This document shows positions 37,236-46,285 of a DNA stretch of 48,413 nt, piece by piece. The position numbers were made by a program, and so were the translations under genes. This DNA comes from Pseudomonadota bacterium (lineage in GTDB: Bacteria; Pseudomonadota; Alphaproteobacteria; GCA-2731375). Each line of letters opens with the position of its first letter. Positions within the stretch are counted from its first letter, which is position 1. The notes below the pieces were generated by a model that was given only the letters and a program-made list of their open reading frames with translations, was not told the origin of the DNA and ran no database searches. The stretch covers positions 1-48,413 of the forward strand of contig JAQBYC010000024.1 of assembly GCA_027623205.1 (NCBI GenBank), written 5' to 3'.

Positions 37236-37829
37236 GTGCTCTTTCTCGATGATATCCATACGCCGGAATGCCGCGCCTTCGCCGAGGCTTGGCAGGTTTG
37301 GCGTGGCGCCGACCTGGCGCCGCGGCGGTCCACGGTGCGGATAGAGGACATCCCCAAGCTGCTGCCGCAGATCAGCGTACTCGAAATTATATCGCCGGAA
37401 CGGGCGGAATTTCGCCTGGCCGGCACCGCCCTGTGCGCCGCCATGGGTATTGAGTTGACGGGCCTCAACTATTTTGACCTGACGGCTCCGGAGACACGCC
37501 CCCGAAGGGTGGCGCGGACCCGCCGGATCGTGCTGCATCCGTGTGGCGCCCATGTGCTGTATCCCATTGTCCATCGTTCAGGGCGAACTGTTTTGACAGA
37601 AGTATTATCCCTGCCCGTATGGCCGAACGAGCCTGCCGCACCGCTCCAGATCTTTGCCATCTCGGTGCCCATGGAAGATATGCGTTTGGAAGAACCGGCG
37701 GCGGAACCGAAGCAACTGCCCAGAGGCGAAGGCTTCCATTTCATTGACATCGGCGCTGGTGTGCCTGATGCGGACCTTAATCCGACCGCGCAGCCTTTGC
37801 GATCACGAAATTCCGTGCGGACCGCTTGA
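37236..37829 (+). CDS. PAS domain protein of the PAS_5 type
   Basis: A 197-residue protein resembling the alphaproteobacterial PAS_5 family: a short stand-alone sensor-like domain (CRAFAEAWQVWRGADLAPRRS, IEDIPKLLPQISVLEIISPERAEFRLAGTAL, then GIELTGLNYFDL and HRSGRTVLTEVLSLPVW). No histidine kinase or output domain is attached, so its role is unclear; it may bind a ligand or partner. The reading frame starts at GTG 37236. The start is uncertain, because the ribosome site is weak. It is convergent with uvrB, ending 15 bases before it, and divergent from the VOC gene by about 150 bases. Confidence 0.75.
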   Translation: MLFLDDIHTPECRAFAEAWQVWRGADLAPRRSTVRIEDIPKLLPQISVLEIISPERAEFRLAGTALCAAMGIELTGLNYFDLTAPETRPRRVARTRRIVLHPCGAHVLYPIVHRSGRTVLTEVLSLPVWPNEPAAPLQIFAISVPMEDMRLEEPAAEPKQLPRGEGFHFIDIGAGVPDADLNPTAQPLRSRNSVRTA

Positions 37830-37844
37830 ATACAAGGCGCGGCT

Positions 37845-40193
37845 TCAACCACGCTTGCGGCGAAATTTTGTCGCCCTGGTTCCGGCCCGCCCGCCACTGG
37901 AACGGCCCTTCGGTCCACGGGCAGCATCCAGCATCTCGGGGGTGATTTCCGTGGCCACCGGTTTCGGGATATAGCCCTCGCCACGTTTAAGCCGGACCTC
38001 CTTGATCTGGCCCGCACCGCCGTCCTTGGAACGGCCGCCCGCGCTCCCGCCCTTCGCGTCGCGGCCTTTGCCGCCACTGCCCTCGCCGCTCAGGCCTTCC
38101 AATTCCACCTGTTCCAGGCGGTGCAGTTCGTCGCGCAGGCGGGCGGCTTCTTCGAACTCCAGATCCGCGGCGGCGGCGCGCATGCGCTTTTCCAGGTCCG
38201 CCACATAACTTTGCAGATTGTGCCCGATCAGGTGCTTGCGATCCGCATCGCCCGTATCCACGGTAACGTGATCGCTCTCGTAAACAGAGGCCAGAATATC
38301 GCCGATATTTTTCTTGATGGATTCCGGCGTAATGCCGTTGGCCTTGTTATAGGCCATCTGTTTCTCGCGCCGCCGATCGGTCTCTTCCAGCGCCTGGTTC
38401 AGGCTTTTGGTGCGGTTGTCGGCATACAGGATGACCCGGCCATCGACGTTGCGCGCCGCCCGTCCAATGGTCTGGATCAACGAGGTGGCGGAGCGCAGGA
38501 AACCCTCTTTGTCCGCATCCAATATGGCCACCAGGGTGCATTCGGGAATATCCAGGCCCTCGCGCAACAGGTTGATGCCGATCAGAATATCGAACACCCC
38601 CAGGCGCAGATCGCGAATGATCTCGATCCGCTCCAGCGTATCTATATCGGAATGCATGTAGCGCACATTCAGGCCCGCTTCATGCATATACTCCGTTAGA
38701 TCCTCGGCCATGCGTTTGGTCAGGGTGGTGACCAGCACACGGCCGCCGACCCCGCATACCTCGCGGCATTCAGCGATCAGATCGTCCACCTGATGCTCCA
38801 CGGGGCGGACGATGCAGACCGGGTCGATAAGGCCCGTGGGGCGGATCACCTGCTCGGTAAAGACGCCGTCCGTGCGTTCCAGTTCCCACTTCCCAGGCGT
38901 GGCGGATACGAACACGCTTTGCGGCCGCATCACTTCCCATTCGGAGAACTTCAGTGGCCGGTTGTCGACGCAGGACGGCAGTCGGAAGCCGAATTCCGAC
39001 AGGGTCCATTTGCGCCGGAAGTCGCCCCGGAACATGCCGCCCAGTTGCGGCACGGTAACGTGGCTTTCGTCCAGAATGACCAGGGCATCCTCGGGCAGAT
39101 ACTCGAACAGGGTGGGCGGCGGTTCGCCAGGGTTGCGGCCGGTCAGATAGCGGGAATAGTTCTCGATACCGGGGCAGAAGCCGGCCGCATCCATCATTTC
39201 CAGATCCAGCATGATGCGCTGTTCCAGGCGTTCCGCCTCCAACAGCATGCCGGTCCGGCGCAGTTCCTCCAGGCGCACCGCCAATTCGGCCTTGATGCCC
39301 TTCATGGCCTGTTGCAGGGTTGGCCGCGGCGTCACGTAATGGCTGTTGGCGTAAACCCGCACTTTCTTGAACTCATCGCTACGCTGACCGGTCAGGGGGT
39401 CGAACTCGACGATCTGCTCCAGATCATCGCCAAACAGCACAAAGCGCCAGGCCCGGTCCTCAAGATGCGCCGGCCATAGCTCAACCACGTCACCCCGCAC
39501 CCGAAAGGTGCCCCGGCCAAAAAAGTTGTCGTTGCGGCGGTATTGCAGGTCCACCAGACCCTTCAACAGGGCGCTACGGTCGACGGTCGCACCGACCTTC
39601 AAATCCAGGACCATCTTGCCGTAGGTCTCGACCGAGCCGATGCCATAAATGCAGGAGACCGAAGCCACGATGATCACGTCATCGCGTTCCAGCAAGGCCC
39701 GGGTGGCGGCATGGCGCATGCGGTCGATCTGCTGGTTTATGTGGGCTTCTTTTTCGATATAGGTATCGGTGCGCGGCACATAGGCCTCGGGCTGATAATA
39801 GTCATAGTAGGAGACGAAATACTCCACCGCGTTGTTTGGGAAGAAGCCCTTCATCTCGCCATACAACTGCGCCGCCAGGGTCTTGTTCGGAGCCAGCACC
39901 AGGGCCGGCTTTTGCGTCCGTTGAATGACCTGGGCCACGGTGTAGGTCTTGCCCGATCCGGTCACCCCCAGCAGCACCTGGTTGCGCTCGCCGGCCTCGA
40001 CCCCGGCGGTCAATTCGGCGATCGCCTGGGGCTGGTCGCCGGCCGGCGCGTATTCCGAAACCAGTTCAAAGGCGCGCCCGCCCTCACCCTTTTCCGGCCG
40101 TGCGATGGTCGCCGGCACCCACGTCGCCCGCTCCGCCTCGGCCAATGACTGTTCGAAACTGCCGTGGATCTGTTTCATGGATGTATGTGGCAT
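37845..40193 (-). CDS. uvrB: Excinuclease ABC subunit UvrB
   Basis: A 782-residue helicase-like subunit of nucleotide-excision repair that checks DNA damage with UvrA and loads UvrC. It has Walker A GVTGSGKT at 76-83, the beta-hairpin region [25 protein letters not shown] and Walker B/DEAD-like [13 protein letters not shown]. Helicase motifs [12 protein letters not shown] and the C-terminal UVR motif ([17 protein letters not shown]) follow. A Gly/Lys/Arg/Ser-rich tail of about 75 residues continues past the UVR domain. Start: ATG 40193 is used because ATG 40253 overlaps the divergent dioxygenase gene. Confidence 0.97.
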   Translation of the reverse strand: MPHTSMKQIHGSFEQSLAEAERATWVPATIARPEKGEGGRAFELVSEYAPAGDQPQAIAELTAGVEAGERNQVLLGVTGSGKTYTVAQVIQRTQKPALVLAPNKTLAAQLYGEMKGFFPNNAVEYFVSYYDYYQPEAYVPRTDTYIEKEAHINQQIDRMRHAATRALLERDDVIIVASVSCIYGIGSVETYGKMVLDLKVGATVDRSALLKGLVDLQYRRNDNFFGRGTFRVRGDVVELWPAHLEDRAWRFVLFGDDLEQIVEFDPLTGQRSDEFKKVRVYANSHYVTPRPTLQQAMKGIKAELAVRLEELRRTGMLLEAERLEQRIMLDLEMMDAAGFCPGIENYSRYLTGRNPGEPPPTLFEYLPEDALVILDESHVTVPQLGGMFRGDFRRKWTLSEFGFRLPSCVDNRPLKFSEWEVMRPQSVFVSATPGKWELERTDGVFTEQVIRPTGLIDPVCIVRPVEHQVDDLIAECREVCGVGGRVLVTTLTKRMAEDLTEYMHEAGLNVRYMHSDIDTLERIEIIRDLRLGVFDILIGINLLREGLDIPECTLVAILDADKEGFLRSATSLIQTIGRAARNVDGRVILYADNRTKSLNQALEETDRRREKQMAYNKANGITPESIKKNIGDILASVYESDHVTVDTGDADRKHLIGHNLQSYVADLEKRMRAAAADLEFEEAARLRDELHRLEQVELEGLSGEGSGGKGRDAKGGSAGGRSKDGGAGQIKEVRLKRGEGYIPKPVATEITPEMLDAARGPKGRSSGGRAGTRATKFRRKRG

Positions 40194-40246
40194 GGCACCA
40201 GTATAACCGAATTTCCGGCCGCTTCGGATAGAGAAACCTATTCCGC

Positions 40247-41263
40247 ATGCCAAAATTCTCTTTCGGAAGCTGGTCCGAACCGCTAATTTGGCACCTTATG
40301 GAAATACTGGAGCACGACATCAGCGGCCCCCAGGCCTGGACCGGCAACGATCTGGCGGATGATGCCGGGCTGATTGCTCTCGACCAGCCCTGCCGGGACG
40401 AGTTGCTGGAACTTGCCGCGCTGTTGGCCGCCAATCCACTGCCGGTGTTATCTCTGCAACCGGACGATTTCGGGCTGGAGAACTGCCGGACCCTGATGGC
40501 CGAAGTCCGACGACAGCTGGACCAGGGCCTGGGCTTCGCCATTATCGACCGTCTGCCTCTCGAACATTTCGATGATGAGACGGCCGCTGCCCTTTATTGG
40601 ATATTGGCTTCGATGGTGGCCCGCCCGGTGGCGCAAAGCTGGGACGGCAAGATGCTGTATGACGTGCGCGATACCGGCAAACAGCCGGGCAACGGGGTGC
40701 GTCCGGATATCACCAACGCCGGCCAGAACCTGCACACCGACAACAGCTATAACCTATGCCCGCCGGATTACGTTGCCCTGTTCTGCCGGCAGACCGCGAT
40801 GCAGGGCGGGGTTAGCCAACTGGTCAGTTTTTCCGCCGCGCACAACCGCTTGCGGGCCGAATGCCCGGAGCTGCTGGCCCGGCTGTATCAGGACTTCACC
40901 TTCGACCGCCAGCGGGAGCACGCCCCCGACGATACCAAGGTGGTGCACCACCCGCTGTTCGCCTGGAATGGCGAGCGCCTGGTCGGGCGGCTGTCCAAGC
41001 GCATGGTGATCCAGGGTTATGAACTTGAAGGCAAGGTTATGGACGAGACCGCCGCCGCCGCGCTGGCGGCATTGGAGGCAGCCATGACGGCGCCGGGGAT
41101 GGGCAAAGTGTTCCATTTTCAGCCGGGACAGATCCAATTCGTCAACAACAAGACCTGCGGCCACGCCCGCACGGCCTTTACCGACTGGCCCGAACCCCAT
41201 AGGCGACGGCACCTGATTCGCCTGTGGCTACGACATCAGGGCCGGGCCTTTTATAACGGTTGA
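40247..41263 (+). CDS. TauD/TfdA-family Fe(II)/2-oxoglutarate dioxygenase
   Basis: A 338-residue non-haem iron dioxygenase. The iron ligands are seen as His163 and Asp165 in [10 protein letters not shown] and His306 in TCGHARTAF; the 2-oxoglutarate-binding Arg lies in [11 protein letters not shown]. The late [15 protein letters not shown] resembles the gamma-butyrobetaine/clavaminate synthase-like branch. It should couple 2-oxoglutarate decarboxylation to hydroxylation of a small carboxylate-like substrate that is not identifiable. ATG 40298 (MEILEHDI) is an alternative start, because the first 17 residues lack family features. Divergent from uvrB by 53 bases. The next gene, a cupin, is convergent. 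Confidence 0.88.
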   Translation: MPKFSFGSWSEPLIWHLMEILEHDISGPQAWTGNDLADDAGLIALDQPCRDELLELAALLAANPLPVLSLQPDDFGLENCRTLMAEVRRQLDQGLGFAIIDRLPLEHFDDETAAALYWILASMVARPVAQSWDGKMLYDVRDTGKQPGNGVRPDITNAGQNLHTDNSYNLCPPDYVALFCRQTAMQGGVSQLVSFSAAHNRLRAECPELLARLYQDFTFDRQREHAPDDTKVVHHPLFAWNGERLVGRLSKRMVIQGYELEGKVMDETAAAALAALEAAMTAPGMGKVFHFQPGQIQFVNNKTCGHARTAFTDWPEPHRRRHLIRLWLRHQGRAFYNG

Positions 41264-41277
41264 AACGACGGTTGGTA

Positions 41278-41700
41278 TTAACCGGGTGCGTCGCAGATTT
41301 CCGTACCCATGTCTGCCGGAATGGATACTTCCAGCAGCTCAAAAGCATCCGAGGTCGCTATTTCATTGTGCGGCGTATCGCCGGGAATATACATGGAATC
41401 CCCCGCCGAAACCCGTTCCACCCGGCCGCCCGCGAACTCCAGATCGACCCAGCCGCTCAACATATAGACCAATTGCCCTTCACAAAGATGCACATGCCAG
41501 CCTGTCGGCTTCGACAGCCCGGCCGAGGATGAAGTGACCTGGGCCCGAATGCGCCCGCCGCTGGCGGCCGTAACGCCCAGCTCGCGATATTGCATAAAAT
41601 CCCGCCGGCCCGGCACCATCCGCGGGTTATCGGCCTTGGCGATCGCAATTTCCTGCCCCGTTGCCGCGCCGTCCCCAGGCGCCAATGCTTCCACGCTCAT
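41278..41700 (-). CDS. Single-domain cupin protein
   Basis: A 140-residue cupin. Motif 1 is GWHVHLCEGQLVYMLSG, with HxH and then Gln rather than the usual Glu at the third ligand place. Motif 2 is GDSMYIPGDTPHNEIATSD, with the final His. Metal binding therefore looks possible but atypical. The best start is ATG 41700 (MSVEALAPGDG), with GGGGAGA directly upstream; a much longer in-frame ATG at 42177 would overlap the divergent gamma-glutamyltransferase gene. It is convergent with the TauD-like gene and divergent from the gamma-glutamyltransferase cluster. A sensor or a small enzyme in the same pathway is possible. Confidence 0.85.
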   Translation of the reverse strand: MSVEALAPGDGAATGQEIAIAKADNPRMVPGRRDFMQYRELGVTAASGGRIRAQVTSSSAGLSKPTGWHVHLCEGQLVYMLSGWVDLEFAGGRVERVSAGDSMYIPGDTPHNEIATSDAFELLEVSIPADMGTEICDAPG

Positions 41701-41835
41701 ATCGTTCTCCCCATCCCGTGATCGAAATATTAATCCCGGAGGAATGGTAGAATTGCCGGTGTCGCTTGGCAAGGGCAACGCCAGGGGTGTTACCGGCGGC
41801 CATGGTTTCGGCGCGACCGGCGAATTGGATATCCG

Positions 41836-41967
41836 ATCATCGCAGGTTGATATTGCCCGATGATATTTCGGCGAAAACCCCAGGATAGTGCCGCCGCCTT
41901 CATTTCCCGCCGCAAAGGCGAATGGTTTGTCCTGCCGATGTAGGTTATCGTACCGAAAACTTGGTAC
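41836..41967. promoter_or_regulatory. Inverted repeats in the divergent cupin/GGT promoter region
   Basis: The 295-base gap (41701-41995) between the divergent cupin and GGT genes holds ATCATCG (41836-41842) facing CGATGAT (41858-41864) across 15 bases. It also holds GTACC (41950-41954) facing GGTAC (41963-41967), about 30 bases before the GGT start. Either could bind a dimeric regulator or form RNA hairpins. No gene is seen in the gap. Confidence 0.35.
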
Positions 41968-41995
41968 AGATGACTGGCAGCCTTGAGGGTTCAAT

Positions 41996-43606
41996 ATGAC
42001 AAACGGCATGGTATCAGCGCCCCAGCCGGAGGCGGTGGAGACAGGGCTTGATATCCTCAAGGCTGGCGGCAACGTGGTCGATGCGGCCATTGGCGCGGCC
42101 TTGGTGCAGACGGCGGTTGATCCGCAGATGTGCGGCATTGCCGGGTTTGGGTCGCTGCATGTATATCTGGCGGACAAGGGTGTTCATAGTTGCCTGGACT
42201 TTCATGGCCGTGCCCCGCTGGCGACCCGGCCCGAGATGTGGGAGCCGTTGATTGTCCGCGAGTGCGATGACGGATTTGGCTTCGTGTTGTCAGGCGAAGT
42301 GAACGAAATCGGCTATCAATCCATGACCACGCCGTTGACCATCAAGGCGTTCGACGAGGCCCTGCGGCGTTTCGGTACCCGATCATTGGCCGAGATGATG
42401 GGGCCGGCAATTCAATATTGTGAAGAGGGTTTTCCCGTCCGGCCGGCGGTGCATGGGTTTTGGACCAGAGCGGCGGAAAGCGGCCGCATAGCCCGCATCC
42501 GCGGCCTTACGGATGATCCCGCAACCGCCAAGATCTATACCAAGCTCGATGGCAGTCTCTATGGCGTGGGCGAGATGCTGCGCAATCCCGACATGGGACG
42601 CACCTACCGCCGCATCGCGGAACACGGCGTGGATGATTTTTATACGGGCGAGATTGCGCGGCAGATCGATGCGGATATGCGCGCCAATGGCGGTCTTATC
42701 ACGCTTGAGGATCTCAAATCCTGCCAGACGGAGACGGTAGAGCCGCTGTGGACCGGTTACCGGGGGTTTCGCGTGGCGACCAACCAGCCGCCGGGCGGCG
42801 GCCTTATGATCATTCTGATGCTCAACATTCTGGAGAACTTCGATCTGGCGGCGCTGGGCCACAATACGCCCGACTATATCGTCACCGTGGCCGAGGCCAT
42901 GAAGATCGCGACCGTGGACAAGGACAACCGCATGGGTGATCCAAAGTTCTTTGACATTCCGTTCGACGCGTTGTTGTCCAAGGACTATGCCAAAAGCCTG
43001 GCCGCGCGCATCAGGCGCGGCGAGAAGACACCGGTTCCGCGGATGAATACGGGGGCCAACGAAAGCAGGGAGACCACACATATTTGCGTTGCCGATACCG
43101 CCGGCAACTGTGTGACCATGACCCATTCCCTGGGTTCCTCCTCCGGCGTCGTCACCGACGGGCTAGGGTTCATGTACAACAATTGCATGATGGTGTTCGA
43201 TCCCCGCCCCGGACAGCCAGGCTCGTTGGCCCCAGGGAAGGCGCGATTTTCCGCCCTGTCGCCCACCATTGTCTTCAAGGACGATAAGCCCTTTTTCCTG
43301 GTTGGCGCGCCCGGCGGGACAACCATTACCATGGGCAATCTGCAGGCGATCCTTAACGTCACGGATTTTGGTATGACCGCGCAGGAAGCGGTTTCGGCCC
43401 CACGCTTCACGGCGACATCGGATACCATCGAAGTGAACAACCGGATCTTCCGTTCCACGGAACGGGAACTCCAGTCACGGGGCTATCCCACACGCCGGCA
43501 CGCTTTCAGCCATATGATCCCGATCGTGCAGGGTATCCGTATCGTCGATGGCAAATTGGATGGCGGCGCGGATCCGTCCGGCGATGGCATGGCCGCCCAG
43601 GTCTGA
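41996..43606 (+). CDS. Gamma-glutamyltransferase family (Ntn-hydrolase)
   Basis: A 536-residue autoprocessing N-terminal nucleophile hydrolase of the GGT family. The nucleophile is Thr360 in RETTHICVADTAGNCVTMTHS, where self-cleavage would leave large (about 359) and small (about 177) subunits. The downstream oxyanion region reads VGAPGGTTITMGN (canonical GSPGG; here GAPGG). There is no signal peptide, so it is probably cytosolic, unlike the periplasmic GGT that cleaves glutathione. Cytosolic relatives include cephalosporin-acylase-like and other amide hydrolases, so the substrate is open. GAGGG lies 7 bases before ATG 41996. It heads a four-gene forward run: amidohydrolase-like, acyl-CoA synthetase, amidase. 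Confidence 0.9.
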   Translation: MTNGMVSAPQPEAVETGLDILKAGGNVVDAAIGAALVQTAVDPQMCGIAGFGSLHVYLADKGVHSCLDFHGRAPLATRPEMWEPLIVRECDDGFGFVLSGEVNEIGYQSMTTPLTIKAFDEALRRFGTRSLAEMMGPAIQYCEEGFPVRPAVHGFWTRAAESGRIARIRGLTDDPATAKIYTKLDGSLYGVGEMLRNPDMGRTYRRIAEHGVDDFYTGEIARQIDADMRANGGLITLEDLKSCQTETVEPLWTGYRGFRVATNQPPGGGLMIILMLNILENFDLAALGHNTPDYIVTVAEAMKIATVDKDNRMGDPKFFDIPFDALLSKDYAKSLAARIRRGEKTPVPRMNTGANESRETTHICVADTAGNCVTMTHSLGSSSGVVTDGLGFMYNNCMMVFDPRPGQPGSLAPGKARFSALSPTIVFKDDKPFFLVGAPGGTTITMGNLQAILNVTDFGMTAQEAVSAPRFTATSDTIEVNNRIFRSTERELQSRGYPTRRHAFSHMIPIVQGIRIVDGKLDGGADPSGDGMAAQV

Positions 43607-43671
43607 TCCCAAGCCGCCCTGATGGATTAGGAAGACGGCCAATATTCGACCTGAAAAACAGAGGCAACCGT

Positions 43672-44589
43672 ATGGGCGCGATCGATATTGTCTGCAATCT
43701 CTTCACGGAACGGGAAGTCGCCGAGGGGCGCACCGGACTGGACGAAACATTCAAGGCCCAGGTCCGCATGCCCGAGGAGATCCGCAACGGTGTCCCGATC
43801 CCGCGCTATTTGGAGAAGATGGCCGCGGCCGGGATCGACCGTTCGCTGTTGATCGCCGTGCGCGCCGGTGATCTGGCGGTGCGGGGCTCGTTCGAGATTG
43901 AATACAGCCGGGTGGCGGAGGTCTGCGCCGCGCATCCCGACAAGTTTTCCGCTCTTGCCGGAGTCGATCCCTTTCGCGGCATGGCCGGAATTTATGAACT
44001 GCAGCATGCCGTGGAAAAGTTGGGCTTTGTCGGCGCGCACCTCTATCCGCATTGGTTCGGTCTGGCGCCGAACGACCGGCGTTATTATCCCTACTATGCC
44101 AAATGCTTCGAGCTGGATATACCGATCATGATGCAGGTTGGCCATAACCTGATTTATTCCCGCGACCGCCGCCTGCCCAGCGTCGGCCGCCCCATCACCC
44201 TGGACGAGGTGGCCATCGATTTTCCCGAGTTGAAGTTGATCGGGATACACATTGGCGTACCCTGGACAGACGAGATGATCTCCATGGCCTGGAAACACGA
44301 GAATGTCTTTATCGGCGTGGACGCCTATGCGCCGAAACATTGGCCACCGCAAATCGTCCACTACCTGAACACCTATGGTCAGAACAAGGTGCTGTTCGGC
44401 ACCGATTGGCCGGTGATCGATCCCGAACGCGCCATGGTCGAGATCAACGCCATGGGTCTGCGCGCGGAGGCCAAGGCAAAACTGCTGCGGGAAAATGCCC
44501 TAAGCCTGTTCCGCCTGCCGGAAAGCGCCCCGGAAGGCCCACCGGAACGCCCGCCGGAACGCCCAGTGGAAAGCATTGTGACGGCATGA
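43672..44589 (+). CDS. Amidohydrolase-superfamily protein (metal site modified)
   Basis: A 305-residue TIM-barrel protein of the amidohydrolase_2 type (ACMSD/OMA-like). Barrel strands are visible in GAHLYPHWFGL, IMMQVGHNL, IGIHIGVPW and VLFGTDWPVI, which keep His and the final Asp. The first strand, which in most members carries the H-x-H metal pair, reads AIDIVCNLFTE with no His, so binding of a metal at that site is doubtful. A C-terminal Pro/Glu/Arg repeat (about residues 288-300) follows. Its stop is fused to the acyl-CoA synthetase start (ATGA), indicating tight coupling. It is probably a hydrolase or (de)carboxylase in the same pathway; the reaction is unknown. Confidence 0.85.
   Translation: MGAIDIVCNLFTEREVAEGRTGLDETFKAQVRMPEEIRNGVPIPRYLEKMAAAGIDRSLLIAVRAGDLAVRGSFEIEYSRVAEVCAAHPDKFSALAGVDPFRGMAGIYELQHAVEKLGFVGAHLYPHWFGLAPNDRRYYPYYAKCFELDIPIMMQVGHNLIYSRDRRLPSVGRPITLDEVAIDFPELKLIGIHIGVPWTDEMISMAWKHENVFIGVDAYAPKHWPPQIVHYLNTYGQNKVLFGTDWPVIDPERAMVEINAMGLRAEAKAKLLRENALSLFRLPESAPEGPPERPPERPVESIVTA
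44537..44572 (+). repeat. Short 12-base tandem repeat at a gene 3' end
   Basis: The unit CCGGAACGCCC(G/A) appears in a short tandem run at the end of the amidohydrolase-like gene, encoding a Pro-Glu-Arg-Pro (PERP) repeat. This is a small slip-prone tract that could change length without disturbing the catalytic barrel. Confidence 0.6.
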
Positions 44590-46121
44590 GTTTGCGCCCG
44601 TTTCAAGTGACACCGGGACTGGTCGGCGCCGATATCGCCTCTGGCGTCATGGCTGGCGCGTTGCGGCATCCTGATAAACCGGCATTGCTGTTTGAGGATC
44701 GTTGCTTGAGTTTCAGGCAACTGGCCGAGCGCATCCAGCAGGTGGCGGCGCTGGCGCTGGCCGATCTGGGCTTGCGACCAGGCGACTGCGCCGCAATCTA
44801 TGCGCCCAATTGTCTGGCCTATATCGAGCTGATCGCCGGTCTGTCCCGGGCCGGCGTCAGGGTGGCGACGCCCACCCATCGGGCCGCGCCGGAGGAACTG
44901 CGGCAAATCCTGATTAATTGTCAGGCCAAGGTCGTGTTCTGCCCTGACAACCTGTTGCACAATCTGGCCGGACTCGACATCGCCTCCACTCTGTCCCTCG
45001 ATGCCGGGTACGAAGCCGCCCTGGCGCGGCAATCCCTTGCTGAACCGGTGCCGCCGGCTGATCCACAGGCGACCTTTTGCATTCCCTATACCTCCGGCAC
45101 CACGGGGGAAGCCAAGGGCGTGATGTTGTCGCACCATTGCCGCAGCCACCTGTTCAAGGTCATGGCGCATCATTTTCGCTGTTTGGGTCCCGAGGATCGG
45201 CATCTCTGCTTTGCACCCCTCGCCCATGGCGGCGGTTTTGGCTTTGCCATGGCCAGTATATTCAACGGCGGCACGCTGGAACTGCTGGCCGCTTTCGATC
45301 CGGCCCATGTCCTGGCCCGTCTAGCCAGTGGCGAGGTCACGTCCGTTTTCATGGTGCCCACACATGTGCATCAGATCTTAACGCTGCCCACGGATCTGTT
45401 GCGCCAGCGCGGCGGTTTCCGGCTCAACGGCATCGTCGTCAACGCCGCACCGTTTGCCCGCAGCTTGAAACAACGCGCCGTGGGATTTTTTGGCGAAGGC
45501 ATCATCCATGAATGCTATGGCTGCACCGAAGTTGGCATTGCCACGGCCCTGGCGCCGGAGCTGTTCGAGGACAAGCCCGGTTCCGTCGGACCGGCGATCC
45601 TGGGAACCGAGGTCAGCGTGCGGCGGCTGGACCGCAGCCCCGCCGACCCTGGTGAAATAGGCGATATCTGGGTCAAATCACCTACGTTGTTCAATGGCTA
45701 TTGCCGCAACGACGCGGCTACCGCCGAAGCATTGGAGGGAAACTGGCTGTTGACCGGGGACATGGGCGCCATGGACGACGACGGCTTTCTTTCGATCATG
45801 GACCGGCGCAAGGATATGGTGATTTCGGGGGGCATCAACATCTACCCCCGCGAGGTCGAAGATGTTCTGCTGCGCCATGAAAGCGTGGCCGAAGCCGCCG
45901 TGGTCGGCATTGCCGACGCCCGGTGGGGCGAACGTTTGGCCGCGGTCATCGTACCCCGGCCGGGACGGCGGGCCACGGCTGACGAGATCGTTGCCCATTG
46001 CAGGCAACATTTGGGCGGTTACAAGGTGCCGCGCGATATTACCTTCGCGGATGAACTTCCGCGCAATCCCAACGGCAAGGTCATGAAACGCCGCATCAGA
46101 GAACAATTGTCGAAAACCTAG
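44586..46121 (+). CDS. Acyl-CoA synthetase (AMP-forming)
   Basis: A 511-residue adenylate-forming ligase that joins a carboxylic acid to CoA through an acyl-AMP. Seen: the P-loop CIPYTSGTTGEAKG (about 165-178), ECYGCTEVGIAT near 355, the hinge motif TGDMGAMDDDGFLSIMDRRKDMVISGGINIYPREVE near 398 and the catalytic Lys498 in NPNGKVMKRR. Acid specificity is not readable. ATG 44586 shares ATGA with the previous stop; an upstream in-frame ATG at 44340 lies inside that gene. Coupling to the amidohydrolase-like gene suggests the acid product released by the preceding hydrolases is activated for further degradation (inference). Confidence 0.92.
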   Translation: MSLRPFQVTPGLVGADIASGVMAGALRHPDKPALLFEDRCLSFRQLAERIQQVAALALADLGLRPGDCAAIYAPNCLAYIELIAGLSRAGVRVATPTHRAAPEELRQILINCQAKVVFCPDNLLHNLAGLDIASTLSLDAGYEAALARQSLAEPVPPADPQATFCIPYTSGTTGEAKGVMLSHHCRSHLFKVMAHHFRCLGPEDRHLCFAPLAHGGGFGFAMASIFNGGTLELLAAFDPAHVLARLASGEVTSVFMVPTHVHQILTLPTDLLRQRGGFRLNGIVVNAAPFARSLKQRAVGFFGEGIIHECYGCTEVGIATALAPELFEDKPGSVGPAILGTEVSVRRLDRSPADPGEIGDIWVKSPTLFNGYCRNDAATAEALEGNWLLTGDMGAMDDDGFLSIMDRRKDMVISGGINIYPREVEDVLLRHESVAEAAVVGIADARWGERLAAVIVPRPGRRATADEIVAHCRQHLGGYKVPRDITFADELPRNPNGKVMKRRIREQLSKT

Positions 46122-46285
46122 AGCAGGCAGCCTCTCTATTGCCGAGGGCGCCAAAGCTGAACATCGCCAGCCCGTCGCATCGATAGAGTTGCCCTGACAC
46201 CACGCATGAGTTTAGGCTTGCGATCTGTTCAAGGTATGGGCGTTGAAATCCTATAACAAATTGAAACCACAGTGGAGAACACATA

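Noticed and set aside
46119-46140. Another TAGAGCA after the acyl-CoA synthetase stop considered as a third repeat copy
   Set aside because: Only the first seven bases match the icd-tail element; the hairpins and the AATTGAAAA tail are absent.
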